Part shown: one piece after another, positions 48,475-58,203 of the stretch
How the letters are laid out: each line of letters opens with the position of its first letter
Numbering within the stretch: position 1 is the first letter of the stretch
DNA from: Agromyces sp. SYSU T00194
GTDB lineage: Bacteria; Actinomycetota; Actinomycetes; Actinomycetales; Microbacteriaceae
Assembly (NCBI RefSeq): GCF_040496035.1
Contig: NZ_JBEPJZ010000002.1
Span: 434,001 to 498,000 of the forward strand
Direction: 5' to 3'
DNA: 64,000 nucleotides
The notes under the pieces: model-generated
Seen by the model: only the letters and a program-made list of their open reading frames with translations
Told to the model about the DNA's origin: nothing
Database searches by the model: none
Program-made: the position numbers and the translations under genes

Positions 48475-49479
48475 TCAGGTCTGGCAGGTGGGGCACCAGT
48501 AGAGCTTGCGGGCGCCCATCTCCTCGAGCACGATGTTCGTGCCGCAGGTGCGGCACGGCAGCCCTTCGCGCTTGTAGACCCAGTGCCGGTCGGCGCGGTC
48601 GGCCATCGCGGCCCGCCAGGCGTCGGGGTCGAGCCCGTCCATGGTCATCATCTGGCCGGTCTCGACGCCGATCCTCAGCAGGTGCGTCCAGTCGCGCCAG
48701 AGTGCGCGCACGGTCTCCTCGGGGACGAGCCTCCCGGGCGTGTGCGGGTCGAGTCGCGCGCGGTAGAGCAGTTCGGCGCGGTACACGTTGCCGATGCCGC
48801 TCACGACGGACTGGTCCATGAGCAGCAGGCCGATGGGCGTCGGCTTGCGACGCACCACCTCGGTGAAGCGCTCCTCCGCGGCATCCGTGTCGTCGACCAG
48901 CGGGTCGGGGCCGAGCTTGCCCACCACCTGCTCGATCTCGGCGGCGTCGCGCACCTCGCACGCCGTCGGGCCGCGCAGGTCGGCGCACACGGTGTCGGTC
49001 AGCAGTCGCACGCGCACCTGGCCGACCGGCTCGGGCGGGAACTCGTCGGGGGCATCCGACTCCTTCTCGGCCTCCGACATGCGCAGGCGGGCCTTGCGGG
49101 GCGCACCGATCGAGGTCAGCGAGTTCTCCCCCGCCGCATCGAGCACGACCGCGTCGGGGTTCGGCGCGTCCAGGAACGTGCCGCGCTGGTTCGTCTGGCC
49201 CATGCGGCCGTTGGCGGAGGCGATCGTGGCGTCCATGCGGATGTCGCCCGCGAAGTCCCACGCGCCGTACATGCCGAGGTGCACGCGCAGCCAGACGCCG
49301 CCCTCGAACTCGAGGAACATCTGCTTGCCGACGGCGCGCGCGTCGACCATGCGCCGGCCGTCGATGACCGCGGCACCCTCGGCGAAGCGCCCCTGCGGGC
49401 TCGAGGCGCGCACGACGTGCCCGACGAAGTTGCGCGCGAACTGGCGGGTGATGCGGTGGACGGAATGGCCCTCGGGCAT
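48475..49479 (-). CDS. Fpg/Nei family DNA glycosylase
   Basis: A 334-residue base-excision repair enzyme. It begins MPEGHSVHRI, giving the catalytic Pro2 and Glu3 after Met removal. VGKQMFLEF has the beta-delta Lys. SVVSGIGNVYRAELLYRARL is the helix-two-turn-helix, and the zinc finger is CRTCGTNIVLEE with WCPTCQT. It excises oxidised bases and nicks the strand. It is about 50 residues longer than E. coli Nei through a middle insert. rpiB follows upstream by three bases, as in mycobacteria (Rv2464c/Rv2465c), and it may be co-transcribed with it. Confidence 0.9.
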   Translation of the reverse strand: MPEGHSVHRITRQFARNFVGHVVRASSPQGRFAEGAAVIDGRRMVDARAVGKQMFLEFEGGVWLRVHLGMYGAWDFAGDIRMDATIASANGRMGQTNQRGTFLDAPNPDAVVLDAAGENSLTSIGAPRKARLRMSEAEKESDAPDEFPPEPVGQVRVRLLTDTVCADLRGPTACEVRDAAEIEQVVGKLGPDPLVDDTDAAEERFTEVVRRKPTPIGLLLMDQSVVSGIGNVYRAELLYRARLDPHTPGRLVPEETVRALWRDWTHLLRIGVETGQMMTMDGLDPDAWRAAMADRADRHWVYKREGLPCRTCGTNIVLEEMGARKLYWCPTCQT

Positions 49480-49482
49480 CCG

Positions 49483-49980
49483 CTACGCCCCGGCGCGGTC
49501 GACGCCCTTGCCCGCGATGTCGCCGGTCGACTCGAACTCGGCAAGCTGCGCGATGCGGCGCGCGTGGCGCTCCTCGCCCGAGAACGGCTCGGCGATGAAG
49601 GCGTCGATGAACGCGGTCGCCTCGTCGACGGTGTGCTGGCGGGCGCCGATCGAGATGACGTTCGCGTCGTTGTGCTGGCGCGCGAGCAGCGCCGTATCGA
49701 GGCTCCAGACCAGGGCGGCGCGGATGCCCTCGACCTTGTTCGCGGCGATCTGCTCGCCGTTGCCCGACCCGCCGAACACGACGCCGAGCGCCTCGACGCC
49801 GTCGCGCTGGTCGCGCACCACGCCGAGCGCCGCGTTGATGCAGAACGCCGGGTAGTCGTCGAGGGCGTCGTACTCGACCGGACCGTGGTCGACGACCTCG
49901 TGGCCGGCCGCCGCGAGGTGCTCCTGCAGGTGCCGGCTGAAGTCGAGGCCGGCGTGGTCGGTCGCGATGTGGATGCGCAT
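49483..49980 (-). CDS. rpiB: Ribose-5-phosphate isomerase B
   Basis: A 165-residue RpiB that interconverts ribose 5-phosphate and ribulose 5-phosphate. MRIHIATDHAGLDFSRHLQEHL is the phosphate-binding start and VVFGGSGNGEQIAANKVEGI the active loop. In the actinobacterial subtype a Glu here replaces the catalytic Cys of E. coli RpiB; the GNGEQ in this loop fits that subtype. It is adjacent to the DNA glycosylase and divergent from pepN. The start ATG at 49980 is the natural first residue. Confidence 0.93.
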   Translation of the reverse strand: MRIHIATDHAGLDFSRHLQEHLAAAGHEVVDHGPVEYDALDDYPAFCINAALGVVRDQRDGVEALGVVFGGSGNGEQIAANKVEGIRAALVWSLDTALLARQHNDANVISIGARQHTVDEATAFIDAFIAEPFSGEERHARRIAQLAEFESTGDIAGKGVDRAGA

Positions 49981-50124
49981 GGGGCCAAGTCTAGGCAGCG
50001 CGGCGAGCCCGCGTGATCGGCGCCGATGACCCGCTTCCCGGCCACGGGAATTAGGCTGGTGGACCGTGCGGCGCCGCCACGAGCGACGCCCGCACGCCTC
50101 ACCCTCGACCCGCAGGAGACGTAC

Positions 50125-52668
50125 GTGCCCGGAGAGAACCTCACCCGCATCGAAGCCGAGGAGCGCGCCGCGCTCGTGACGGTCCACGACTACGACGTCG
50201 TGCTCGACCTGACGACCGGTCCGGAGGTGTTCCGCTCGACGACGACGGTCCGCTTCGCCGCATCCGCCGGCGCCTCGACCTTCATCGACGCCATCACGCG
50301 CACGGTGCACTCGGTCACCCTGAACGGCCGCGAGCTCGACCCGGCCGCGGTCGCCGACGGGGTGCGCATCGCGCTCGACGACCTCGCCGACGAGAACGTG
50401 CTCGTCATCGATGCCGACGCCGAGTACACGAACACGGGCGAGGGCCTGCACCGCTTCGTCGACCCGGTCGACGACGAGGTCTACCTGTACTCGCAGTTCG
50501 AGGTGCCCGACTCGCGCCGCATGTTCGCCGTCTTCGAGCAGCCCGACCTGAAGGCCGCGTTCTCGTTCACCGTGACCGCGCCCGACCACTGGCAGGTCGT
50601 GTCGAACCAGACCACGCCCGAGCCGACCCCGGCTGGCGACGGCATCGCCACCTGGGCCTTCGCGCCGACCCCGCGCATCTCGAGCTACATCACCGCGCTC
50701 GTCGCCGGCCCCTACACGGTGACCCGCTCCGAGCTCACCTCGAGCGACGGCCGCACCATCCCCCTCGGCGTGTTCAGCCGCGCGAGCCTGGCCGAGTACC
50801 TCGACGCCGACTACGTGTTCGAGAAGACCCGCCAGGGCTTCGCCTACTTCGAGGAGCGGTTCGGCGTCGCCTACCCGTTCGAGAAGTACGACCAGCTCTT
50901 CGTGCCCGAGTTCAACGCGGGCGCCATGGAGAACGCGGGCGCGGTGACCTTCACCGAGACCTACGTGTTCCGCTCCAAGGTGACCGACGCGATCCGCGAG
51001 CGCCGGGTCGTGACGATCCTGCACGAGCTGGCCCACATGTGGTTCGGCGACCTCGTGACCATGAAGTGGTGGAACGACCTCTGGCTGAACGAGTCGTTCG
51101 CGGAGTGGGCGTCGACCATGGCGACCGCCGAGGCGACCGAGTGGACCGAGGCGTGGACCACGTTCGCGGCGATGGAGAAGAGCTGGGCGTACCGGCAGGA
51201 CCAGCTGCCCTCGACGCACCCGATCGTCGCCGAGATCCGCGACCTCGAGGACGTGCAGGTCAACTTCGACGGCATCACCTACGCCAAGGGCGGCTCGGTG
51301 CTGAAGCAGCTCGTCGCCTGGGTCGGCCGCGAGGCGTTCTTCGCGGGCGTCGGCGCCTACTTCCGGAAGCACGCCTGGGGCAACACGACCCTCGCCGACC
51401 TGCTCGTCGAGCTCGAGGCGGCGAGCGGCCGCGACCTGTCGGGCTGGGCGGCGCTCTGGCTCGAGACGGCCGGCGTGAACACGCTGCGCCCCGAGATCGA
51501 GACGGATGCCTCGGGCACGATCACGTCCTTCGCCGTGCTGCAGTCCGCGGCCGCCGACTACCCGACGATCCGCCCGCATCGCCTCGCGATCGGCTTCTAC
51601 GACCTCGCCGACGGCGCGCTCGTGCGCACGCACCGCGTCGAGCTCGACGTCGACGGCGAGCGCACCGAGGTCGCCGAGCTGGTCGGCCGCGCGCGCCCCG
51701 ACCTCGTGCTGCTGAACGACGACGACCTCGCCTACGCCAAGGTGCGCCTCGACGAGGCGTCGCTCGGCGTCGCGATCGCGCACCTCTCCTCGATCGAGAA
51801 CCCGCTGGCCCGCTCGCTCGTCTGGGGCTCGGCGTGGGACGCCACGCGCGATGCCGAGACGCCCACCCGCGACTGGGTCGCGCTGGTGCTCGGCAACATC
51901 GCCACCGAGACCGAGTCGACCACGCTGCGCACCACCCTCGCACAGCTCGCGCTCGCCGCGAGCGCCTACTCGGCGCCCGAGGGCCGCGACGCGGTCGTGC
52001 GCGACGTCGCCGACGCGCTCTGGGGCCTCGCGCAGGCCGCCGTGCCCGGCAGCGACGCGCAGTTCCAGTTCGTGAAGGCGTTCGCCGCGACGGCCGAGTC
52101 GTCGTCGCACCTCGACGCCGTCGCGGCGCTGCTCGCCGGCGACACCGCGCTCGAGGGCCTCGACATCGACACCGACCTCGGCTGGGAGCTGCTCATCGCA
52201 CTCGTCGCGGGCGCGCGCGCCGGCGACGCCGAGATCGACGCCCGCCTCGCCGCGGACGACACGGCCACGGGCCGCCAGTCGGCCGCGCACGCCCGCGCCG
52301 CGATCCCGACCGTGGCGGGCAAGCAGCGTGCCTGGGACTCGCTCGTGGTCGCCGACGACGCGCCGAACACCATCGTGCGCACGACCGCGCTCGGCTTCCT
52401 GCGGGCGGCCGACCCGACGGTGCTCGAGCCGTTCGTCGCGCAGTACTTCGACATGCTCGAGCGCGTCTGGCACGACCGCAGCTACGCGATCGCCGAGAAG
52501 CTGATCGTCGGGCTCTACCCGTCGCCGCTGGCGAACCGGGCGCTCGCCGACGCGACCCGTGCCTGGCTCGACACGCACCCCGACATCCCGGCGCTGCGCC
52601 GCCTGGTCGCCGAGAACCTCGCCGGCGTCGAGCGCGCGCTCGCGGCCCAGGCGCGCGACGCCCGATAG
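50125..52668 (+). CDS. pepN: Aminopeptidase N (M1 family), first of two tandem paralogues
   Basis: An 847-residue zinc metallopeptidase from a GTG (VPGENLTRIEAEERA) with CAGGAGA ahead. The exopeptidase motif GAMENAGAVTF and zinc site VTILHELAHMWFGDLVTMKWW, then LWLNESFAEWAS, are complete (near residues 262-320). The C-terminal ERAP1-like helical domain has PFVAQYFDMLERVW. It removes N-terminal residues from peptides. Thirteen bases after its stop a second pepN starts, and the upstream side is divergent from rpiB. Confidence 0.95.
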   Translation: MPGENLTRIEAEERAALVTVHDYDVVLDLTTGPEVFRSTTTVRFAASAGASTFIDAITRTVHSVTLNGRELDPAAVADGVRIALDDLADENVLVIDADAEYTNTGEGLHRFVDPVDDEVYLYSQFEVPDSRRMFAVFEQPDLKAAFSFTVTAPDHWQVVSNQTTPEPTPAGDGIATWAFAPTPRISSYITALVAGPYTVTRSELTSSDGRTIPLGVFSRASLAEYLDADYVFEKTRQGFAYFEERFGVAYPFEKYDQLFVPEFNAGAMENAGAVTFTETYVFRSKVTDAIRERRVVTILHELAHMWFGDLVTMKWWNDLWLNESFAEWASTMATAEATEWTEAWTTFAAMEKSWAYRQDQLPSTHPIVAEIRDLEDVQVNFDGITYAKGGSVLKQLVAWVGREAFFAGVGAYFRKHAWGNTTLADLLVELEAASGRDLSGWAALWLETAGVNTLRPEIETDASGTITSFAVLQSAAADYPTIRPHRLAIGFYDLADGALVRTHRVELDVDGERTEVAELVGRARPDLVLLNDDDLAYAKVRLDEASLGVAIAHLSSIENPLARSLVWGSAWDATRDAETPTRDWVALVLGNIATETESTTLRTTLAQLALAASAYSAPEGRDAVVRDVADALWGLAQAAVPGSDAQFQFVKAFAATAESSSHLDAVAALLAGDTALEGLDIDTDLGWELLIALVAGARAGDAEIDARLAADDTATGRQSAAHARAAIPTVAGKQRAWDSLVVADDAPNTIVRTTALGFLRAADPTVLEPFVAQYFDMLERVWHDRSYAIAEKLIVGLYPSPLANRALADATRAWLDTHPDIPALRRLVAENLAGVERALAAQARDAR

Positions 52669-52681
52669 GCAGGAGGACACG

Positions 52682-55267
52682 GTGCCCGCGAACCTGACCC
52701 GTGCCGAGGCGGAGGCCCGAGCGGCCCTCGTCGAGGTGGAGCGCTACGACGTCGCGATCGATCTGACCCGCGGCGACACGCACTTCGGCAGCGAGACGGT
52801 CGTGACCTTCACCGCCGCCGAGGGCGCCTCGACGTTCATCGAGGCGACCGCCGATGCCGTGCGCGAGGTCGTGCTCAACGGCCGAGCGCTCGATGCGGCC
52901 GACGTGTTCGCGGGCGACCGCATCCGCCTCGACGGGCTCGCCGCCCGCAACGAGCTGCGGGTCGTGTTCGACGGCGCGTACACGAACACCGGCGAGGGGC
53001 TGCACCGGTTCGTCGATCCGGTCGACGGCGCCGTCTACCTGTACACCGAGTTCGCGGTGGCGCAGGCGAACCGCGTCTTCGCCGTGTTCGACCAGCCCGA
53101 CCTCAAGGCGCGCTTCCGCTTCACGATCACCGCGCCCGACCACTGGCAGGTGCTCGGCAACGCGTCGACGCCGCTGCCGACGGAAGGGCTCGCGGCCGGC
53201 GCCGCCGTCTGGGAATTCGACGACACCCCCGTGATGTCGAGCTACATCGTCGCGCTCGTCGCGGGGCCGTACGCCCTCTGGCGCGACACCGCCGAGCTCG
53301 ACGACGGCCGCGTGGTGCCGCTCGGCGTGTTCACCCGCGCGTCGCTCGCGCGCTACGCGGACCCCGAGTTCATGTTCGAGACGGTCCGGCGCGGCATCCG
53401 CTTCTACTCCGACAACTACGGCGTGCCGTTCCCCTACGAGAAGTACGACCAGATCTTCGTGCCCGAGTACAACTGGGGCGCGATGGAGAACATCGGCGCG
53501 GTCACCTTCAACGAGGCGTACCTGTTCCGCTCGCGCGTGCCGGAGAGCCGCCGGGAGCGGCGCACCCTGGTCGTGCTGCACGAGCTCGCGCACATGTGGT
53601 TCGGCAACCTCGTGACCATGAAGTGGTGGAACGACCTGTGGCTGAACGAGTCGTTCGCGACCTGGGCCTCCACGCTCGCCACGGCCGAGCTCAGCGAGTT
53701 CACCGATGCCTGGGCGAGCTTCGCGACGAGCGACAAGTCGAACGCCGCGCGCCAGGACCAGCTGCCCTCGACGCATCCGATCGTCGCCCGGATCACCGAC
53801 CTCGCCGACGTCGAGGTGAACTTCGACGGCATCACCTACGACAAGGGCGCGTCGACGCTGAAGCAGCTCGTCGCCTGGGTCGGGCTCGACCCGTTCCACG
53901 CGGGGGTCGGCGCGTACCTGCGCGCGCATGCCGAGGGCAACGCCACGCTCGCCGACCTGCTCGGCGAGCTCGAGGCGGCGAGCGGGCGCGACCTCGGAGC
54001 CTGGTCGCGGGCCTGGCTCGAGACGGCCGGCGTCAACACGCTGCGCACCGAGATCGAGACGGATGCCTCGGGGCGCATCACCTCCTTCGCCATCGCGCAG
54101 GAGGCGGTCGCCGACCACCCCGTGCTGCGCCCGCACCGCATCGCGGTCGGCTGCTACGACCGCGGCGACGATGGCGTGCGGCGGGTGCGGCGCATCGAGC
54201 TCGACGTCGACGGCGCGCGCACCGAGGTGCCCGAGCTCGTCGGCACCGCGCGGCCCGACCTCGTGCTGCTGAACGACGACGACCTCACCTACGCCAAGGT
54301 GCGGCTCGACGCGGCGTCGACGGCGTTCGCGCTCGACCACCTCGGCGAGATCGCCGACCCCGTGGCGCGCGCCGTCGTCTGGGGCGCGGCGTGGGATGCG
54401 ACCCGCGACGCCGAGCTGCCGGCGAGCGACTTCGTGCGGCTCGTCATCGGCAACCTCGGCCACGAGACGACCTCGTCGGCGCGCACCTCCGCGCTCGCCC
54501 GACTGCAGGCCGCGCTCGACCGCTACGTCGCCGGGGACCACCGCGAGCAGCTGCAGGCCGAGGCCGGCGACGCGTTGTGGAGCCTCGTGCAGCTCGCCCC
54601 GGAGGGCTCCGACGAGCAGCTGCAGTACGCGCTCGGGTTCGCGCGGATCTCGTCGACGCCCGCCCAGGCCGACGTGCTCGCCGGACTCGTCGACGGCGTG
54701 GTGCAGGTGCCCGGCCTCGAGGTCGACACCGACCTGCGCTGGGAGCTCGTGATCGCCCTCTCCGCACTCGGCGCCGCCGACGACGAGCGGATCGCGGCCG
54801 CGCTCGCCGCCGACGACACCGCCAAGGGGCGCCAGCACGCTGCGACCGCGCGCGCCGCGCGCCCCGACGCCGAGACCAAGGACGCGGCGTGGGCGGCGGT
54901 CGCGACCGACACGACGCTGTCCAACGACATGGCCCGGGCGATCTCCACGGGGTACCTGCGCGCGCACCCGGTGTCGCTGCTCGAGTCGCGCGTCGGCGAC
55001 TACTTCGCGATGCTCCGAGACGTGTGGGCCGGCCGCAGCTTCACCATGGCCGACCTGATCGTCACGCACCTGTTCCCGGCGCCCGTCGTCGCTGCGGGGA
55101 CCGAGCGCGCGGCCGCCGAGTGGCTCGCCGCCAACGCGGACGCGCCCGCCGCCCTGCGGCGCCTGGTCGCGGAGGGACACGCGGAGCTCGCGCGCGCCCT
55201 GGCCGCCCGCGCGCGCGACGCCGCCGCCGCTGCCGAGGCCGCCGTGCCCGACGGGAGCACCGCATGA
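52682..55267 (+). CDS. pepN2: Aminopeptidase N (M1 family), second tandem paralogue
   Basis: An 861-residue paralogue with the same architecture. GTG start (VPANLTRAEAEARAA) with AGGAGG in good position. The catalytic motifs are GAMENIGAVTFNEAY and LVVLHELAHMWFGNLVTMKWW. Compared with the first copy, GAMENAG is GAMENIG, and HMWFGD is HMWFGN. Both active sites look intact. It overlaps the globin gene by four bases (ATGA). The duplication has diverged, so substrates may differ. Confidence 0.95.
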   Translation: MPANLTRAEAEARAALVEVERYDVAIDLTRGDTHFGSETVVTFTAAEGASTFIEATADAVREVVLNGRALDAADVFAGDRIRLDGLAARNELRVVFDGAYTNTGEGLHRFVDPVDGAVYLYTEFAVAQANRVFAVFDQPDLKARFRFTITAPDHWQVLGNASTPLPTEGLAAGAAVWEFDDTPVMSSYIVALVAGPYALWRDTAELDDGRVVPLGVFTRASLARYADPEFMFETVRRGIRFYSDNYGVPFPYEKYDQIFVPEYNWGAMENIGAVTFNEAYLFRSRVPESRRERRTLVVLHELAHMWFGNLVTMKWWNDLWLNESFATWASTLATAELSEFTDAWASFATSDKSNAARQDQLPSTHPIVARITDLADVEVNFDGITYDKGASTLKQLVAWVGLDPFHAGVGAYLRAHAEGNATLADLLGELEAASGRDLGAWSRAWLETAGVNTLRTEIETDASGRITSFAIAQEAVADHPVLRPHRIAVGCYDRGDDGVRRVRRIELDVDGARTEVPELVGTARPDLVLLNDDDLTYAKVRLDAASTAFALDHLGEIADPVARAVVWGAAWDATRDAELPASDFVRLVIGNLGHETTSSARTSALARLQAALDRYVAGDHREQLQAEAGDALWSLVQLAPEGSDEQLQYALGFARISSTPAQADVLAGLVDGVVQVPGLEVDTDLRWELVIALSALGAADDERIAAALAADDTAKGRQHAATARAARPDAETKDAAWAAVATDTTLSNDMARAISTGYLRAHPVSLLESRVGDYFAMLRDVWAGRSFTMADLIVTHLFPAPVVAAGTERAAAEWLAANADAPAALRRLVAEGHAELARALAARARDAAAAAEAAVPDGSTA

Positions 55268-55668
55268 GCGAGCCGACGAGCTTCTACGAGGAGGTCGGCG
55301 GTGCCCCCGTGTTCGCACGACTCGTCGCCGAGTTCTACCGCGGGGTCGCCGACGACGAGGTGCTGCGGCCGATGTACCCCGAGGAGGACCTCGGCCCCGC
55401 CGAGGACCGGCTGCGCATGTTCCTCGAGCAGTACTGGGGCGGCCCGACGACCTACGGCGAGCAGCGCGGGCACCCCCGCCTGCGCATGCGGCACATGGGC
55501 TTCCACGTGAACCCCGACGCGCGCGACCGGTGGCTCGCGCACATGCGCCGCGCGGTGGACAGCCTGGAGCTGTCGCCGTTGCACGAGGGTATGCTCTGGG
55601 ACTACCTGCAGCGCGCCGCGTTCGCCATGGTGAACACGTTCGAGGAGACGCCTCCGCCGTCCTCCTAG
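55264..55668 (+). CDS. glbO: Truncated haemoglobin, group II (GlbO/trHbO)
   Basis: A 134-residue truncated globin strongly like mycobacterial GlbO. SFYEEVGGAPVFARLVAEFYRGV is helices A-B, MFLEQYWGGPTTYGEQRGHPRLRMRH covers the CD/E region up to the proximal His of helix F, and DRWLAHM holds the G8 Trp. Its ATG overlaps the pepN2 stop (ATGA), so translation is coupled. Group II globins bind oxygen tightly and can detoxify NO or interact with membranes. The pepN-glbO neighbourhood is shared with mycobacteria. Confidence 0.93.
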   Translation: MSEPTSFYEEVGGAPVFARLVAEFYRGVADDEVLRPMYPEEDLGPAEDRLRMFLEQYWGGPTTYGEQRGHPRLRMRHMGFHVNPDARDRWLAHMRRAVDSLELSPLHEGMLWDYLQRAAFAMVNTFEETPPPSS

Positions 55669-55696
55669 TCGCGCTCCGACGACGAAGGAGTCCGAC

Positions 55697-57364
55697 GTGG
55701 CCCGAGCCGACCTCGATCATCCCGATGCGATCGTGGTGGGAGCCGGCCTCGCCGGGCTCGTGGCCGCCTCCGAGTTGGCCGAGGAGGGCCGCAGCGTCGT
55801 CATCGTCGAGCAGGAGCCGGAGGCGTCCCTCGGCGGGCAGGCCTGGTGGTCGTTCGGCGGGCTGTTCCTGATCGACACCCCCGAGCAGCGCGCCATGGGC
55901 GTGCACGACAGCCTCGCGCTCGCGCGCGAGGACTGGTACGGCTCGGCCGGCTTCGACCGCGACGAGGACCTCTGGGCCCGGCGCTGGGCCGACGCCTACC
56001 TCGAGTTCGCCGCCGGCGAGAAGCGCGCCTGGCTGCGAGAGCGCGGCGTCGGGTTCTTCCCCGTTGTCGGCTGGGCCGAGCGCGGCGGCGGCCTCGCCTC
56101 CGGGCACGGCAACTCCGTGCCGCGCTTCCACATCACCTGGGGCACCGGCCCCGGCGTGGTGGAGCCGTTCATCACGCGGGTGCGCCACGCGGTGCACCAG
56201 GGGATGGCGGCGGCGCGCCACCGGCACCGCGTCGACGGGCTCATCGTCGAGGACGGCCGCGTGGTGGGCGTGCGCGGCGCCGTGCTCGCCCCGAGCGACG
56301 CGGCGCGCGGCGAGACCTCCAACCGCACCGTCGCGGGCGACTTCGAGCTCCGGGCGCCGGCCGTGATCGTCACGAGCGGCGGCATCGGCGGCAACCACGA
56401 CCTGGTGCGCGCGAACTGGCCCGAGCGGCTCGGCCCGCCACCGGAGTCGATGCTGTCGGGCGTGCCGTCGCACGTCGACGGCCGCATGCTCGGCATCACC
56501 GAGGCCGCGGGCGGCCGGCTCGTCAACGGCGACCGCATGTGGCACTACACCGAGGGCATCCGCAACCACTCGCCCGTCTGGCCGGCCCACGGCATCCGCA
56601 TCCTGCCGGGCCCCTCGTCGATGTGGTTCGACGCGACCGGCGCGCGCATGCCCGCGCCGTGCTTCCCGGGCTTCGACACGCTCGGCACCCTCGAGCACAT
56701 CCTCGCGACCGGGCACGACCACAGCTGGTTCGTACTCACCCAGCGCATCATCGAGAAGGAGTTCGCGCTCTCGGGCAGCGAGCAGAACCCCGACCTCACG
56801 GGCAAGGACGTGAAGCTGCTGGCCCAGCGCGTGCGACCCGGCGCCCCCGGCCCCGTCGAGGCGTTCAAGGAACGCGGGGCCGACTTCGTGGTCGCCGACA
56901 CGCTCGACGAGCTGCTGCGCAAGATGCAGGGCCTCTCACCCGGCGGCATCCTCGACACCGACCGCATCACGCGCGAGATCGTCGCCCGCGACCGCCAGAT
57001 CGACCACCCGTTCGGCAAGGACCTGCAGGTGCAGGCGATCCGCGGCGCCCGCCACTACCGCGGCGACAAGCTCATCCGGGTGGCACCGCCGCACCGCATC
57101 CTCGACCCGAAGGCCGGGCCGCTCATCGCGGTGAAGCTGCACGTGCTCACCCGGAAGTCGCTCGGCGGCATCCAGACCGACCTCGAGTCGCGCGTGCTCG
57201 GCGCCGACGGCACCCCGGTGCCCGGGCTCTACGCCGCCGGCGAGGCGGCCGGGTTCGGCGGCGGCGGCATGCACGGGTACCGCGCGCTCGAGGGCACGTT
57301 CCTCGGCGGATGCCTCTTCAGCGGTCGCGCCGCGGGGCTCGCGGCCGCCCGCGCGGCGTCGTAG
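55697..57364 (+). CDS. FAD-binding dehydrogenase (fumarate reductase/KstD-like flavoprotein)
   Basis: A 555-residue flavoprotein. The FAD motif is DAIVVGAGLAGLVAASEL, with LGGQAWWSFGGLFLID next. The substrate and capping domain lies in the middle. PVPGLYAAGEAAGFGGGGMHG and FLGGCLFSGRAAGLAAA form the second FAD part. It resembles the family annotated FAD-binding dehydrogenase, near 3-ketosteroid dehydrogenases and fumarate reductase flavoproteins; the real substrate is not known. The GTG start lies 28 bases after glbO, so it may be in the same unit. Confidence 0.85.
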   Translation: MARADLDHPDAIVVGAGLAGLVAASELAEEGRSVVIVEQEPEASLGGQAWWSFGGLFLIDTPEQRAMGVHDSLALAREDWYGSAGFDRDEDLWARRWADAYLEFAAGEKRAWLRERGVGFFPVVGWAERGGGLASGHGNSVPRFHITWGTGPGVVEPFITRVRHAVHQGMAAARHRHRVDGLIVEDGRVVGVRGAVLAPSDAARGETSNRTVAGDFELRAPAVIVTSGGIGGNHDLVRANWPERLGPPPESMLSGVPSHVDGRMLGITEAAGGRLVNGDRMWHYTEGIRNHSPVWPAHGIRILPGPSSMWFDATGARMPAPCFPGFDTLGTLEHILATGHDHSWFVLTQRIIEKEFALSGSEQNPDLTGKDVKLLAQRVRPGAPGPVEAFKERGADFVVADTLDELLRKMQGLSPGGILDTDRITREIVARDRQIDHPFGKDLQVQAIRGARHYRGDKLIRVAPPHRILDPKAGPLIAVKLHVLTRKSLGGIQTDLESRVLGADGTPVPGLYAAGEAAGFGGGGMHGYRALEGTFLGGCLFSGRAAGLAAARAAS

Positions 57365-57370
57365 GCGTCG

Positions 57371-57386
57371 GCGGGCGTCCGCCCGC
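57371..57386. terminator. Short hairpin between convergent genes
   Basis: GCGGGC and GCCCGC pair around GTCC in the 73-base gap between the convergent FAD dehydrogenase and unknown-protein genes. The stem is short. Confidence 0.4.
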
Positions 57387-57437
57387 ACCCGCGACGCGGG
57401 GCGTGCCGGACGGCGCGCCCCGGGGGCATCCGCTCGC

Positions 57438-58115
57438 TCAGCCCTTCAGCGACCACGCCCGACGCCGCACGAGCACGTGGCCGCGACGCGTGGACAGGCG
57501 CGTCCAGGGACCGGTCTCGAAGATCGCCACGTCCTCGTCGCCGCCGAGGAACCCGAGGCTGAGCGCGGCGAACGCGGCACCCGCCGGCACGAACTCGAGC
57601 CCCTCCATGGGGCGGCCCCAGACCTGCGAGCGCACCTTCTCGACGATCTGCTCGCCGGAGTTCTCGGGCACGACGTCGGCGACCTCGGCGATGCCGATGC
57701 GGGCCGCATCCTCGAGCACCTGCTGCGGCACCGGGTCGTGCGGCACCCAGCCGCCGCGCGGGGGCGAGATGCCCGCCCAGGTCACGGTGCTCACCCCGTG
57801 CGGGCGCGTGAACGGCACGGCCGCCTCGCCGTCGCCCGACCGGGTCAGCGCGTCCTCGACGCGCATGGTGAGCGACCGCATGGGCACGACGTCGTCGAAC
57901 TCCGCGCGGTCGGCCAGCGAGAAGGTGCGCAGGCCGAGCACCGTCGGGGTCTCGTCGAGGATGCCCCTCGGGTACAGGATCGCGGTGTAGACCGCGAGGA
58001 TGCCGGACCCGCCGATGATCCGGACGGAGCCGTCGTCGACACGCGCAGCCCGTCCGAGGTAGGTCTGGAGGTCGCCGAGCGACAGGCGGTCGGCGAGGTG
58101 GATCGATTCGCTCAT
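57438..58115 (-). CDS. Conserved actinobacterial protein of unknown function
   Basis: A 225-residue soluble protein that I do not recognise beyond being typical of Microbacteriaceae and relatives. It has alternating strands and helices: SLGDLQTYLGRAARVDDGSVRI, LAVYTAILYPRGIL, PTVLGLRTFSLA, and a C-terminal half with FVPAGAAFAALSLGFLG and VAIFETGPWTRLST. No signal peptide, membrane segment or catalytic motif is seen. GGGAG precedes the ATG. It is divergent from tesB across 88 bases. Confidence 0.75.
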   Translation of the reverse strand: MSESIHLADRLSLGDLQTYLGRAARVDDGSVRIIGGSGILAVYTAILYPRGILDETPTVLGLRTFSLADRAEFDDVVPMRSLTMRVEDALTRSGDGEAAVPFTRPHGVSTVTWAGISPPRGGWVPHDPVPQQVLEDAARIGIAEVADVVPENSGEQIVEKVRSQVWGRPMEGLEFVPAGAAFAALSLGFLGGDEDVAIFETGPWTRLSTRRGHVLVRRRAWSLKG

Positions 58116-58203
58116 CTCTGCTCCCTAAACTACCAAGAGCATCGCTCGGGTTCCGCCTCGGGCGGGGCGCGCCCACCGCACCACCCCGACACGTGGAGGC
58201 CCC

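Noticed and set aside
49483..56722. Very long open frames on the minus strand opposite pepN, pepN2 and the FAD dehydrogenase
   Set aside because: They are antisense shadows of GC-rich codons. The plus-strand frames carry full zinc-peptidase and FAD motifs, and the minus-strand products are low-complexity Arg/Gly/Ala repeats.
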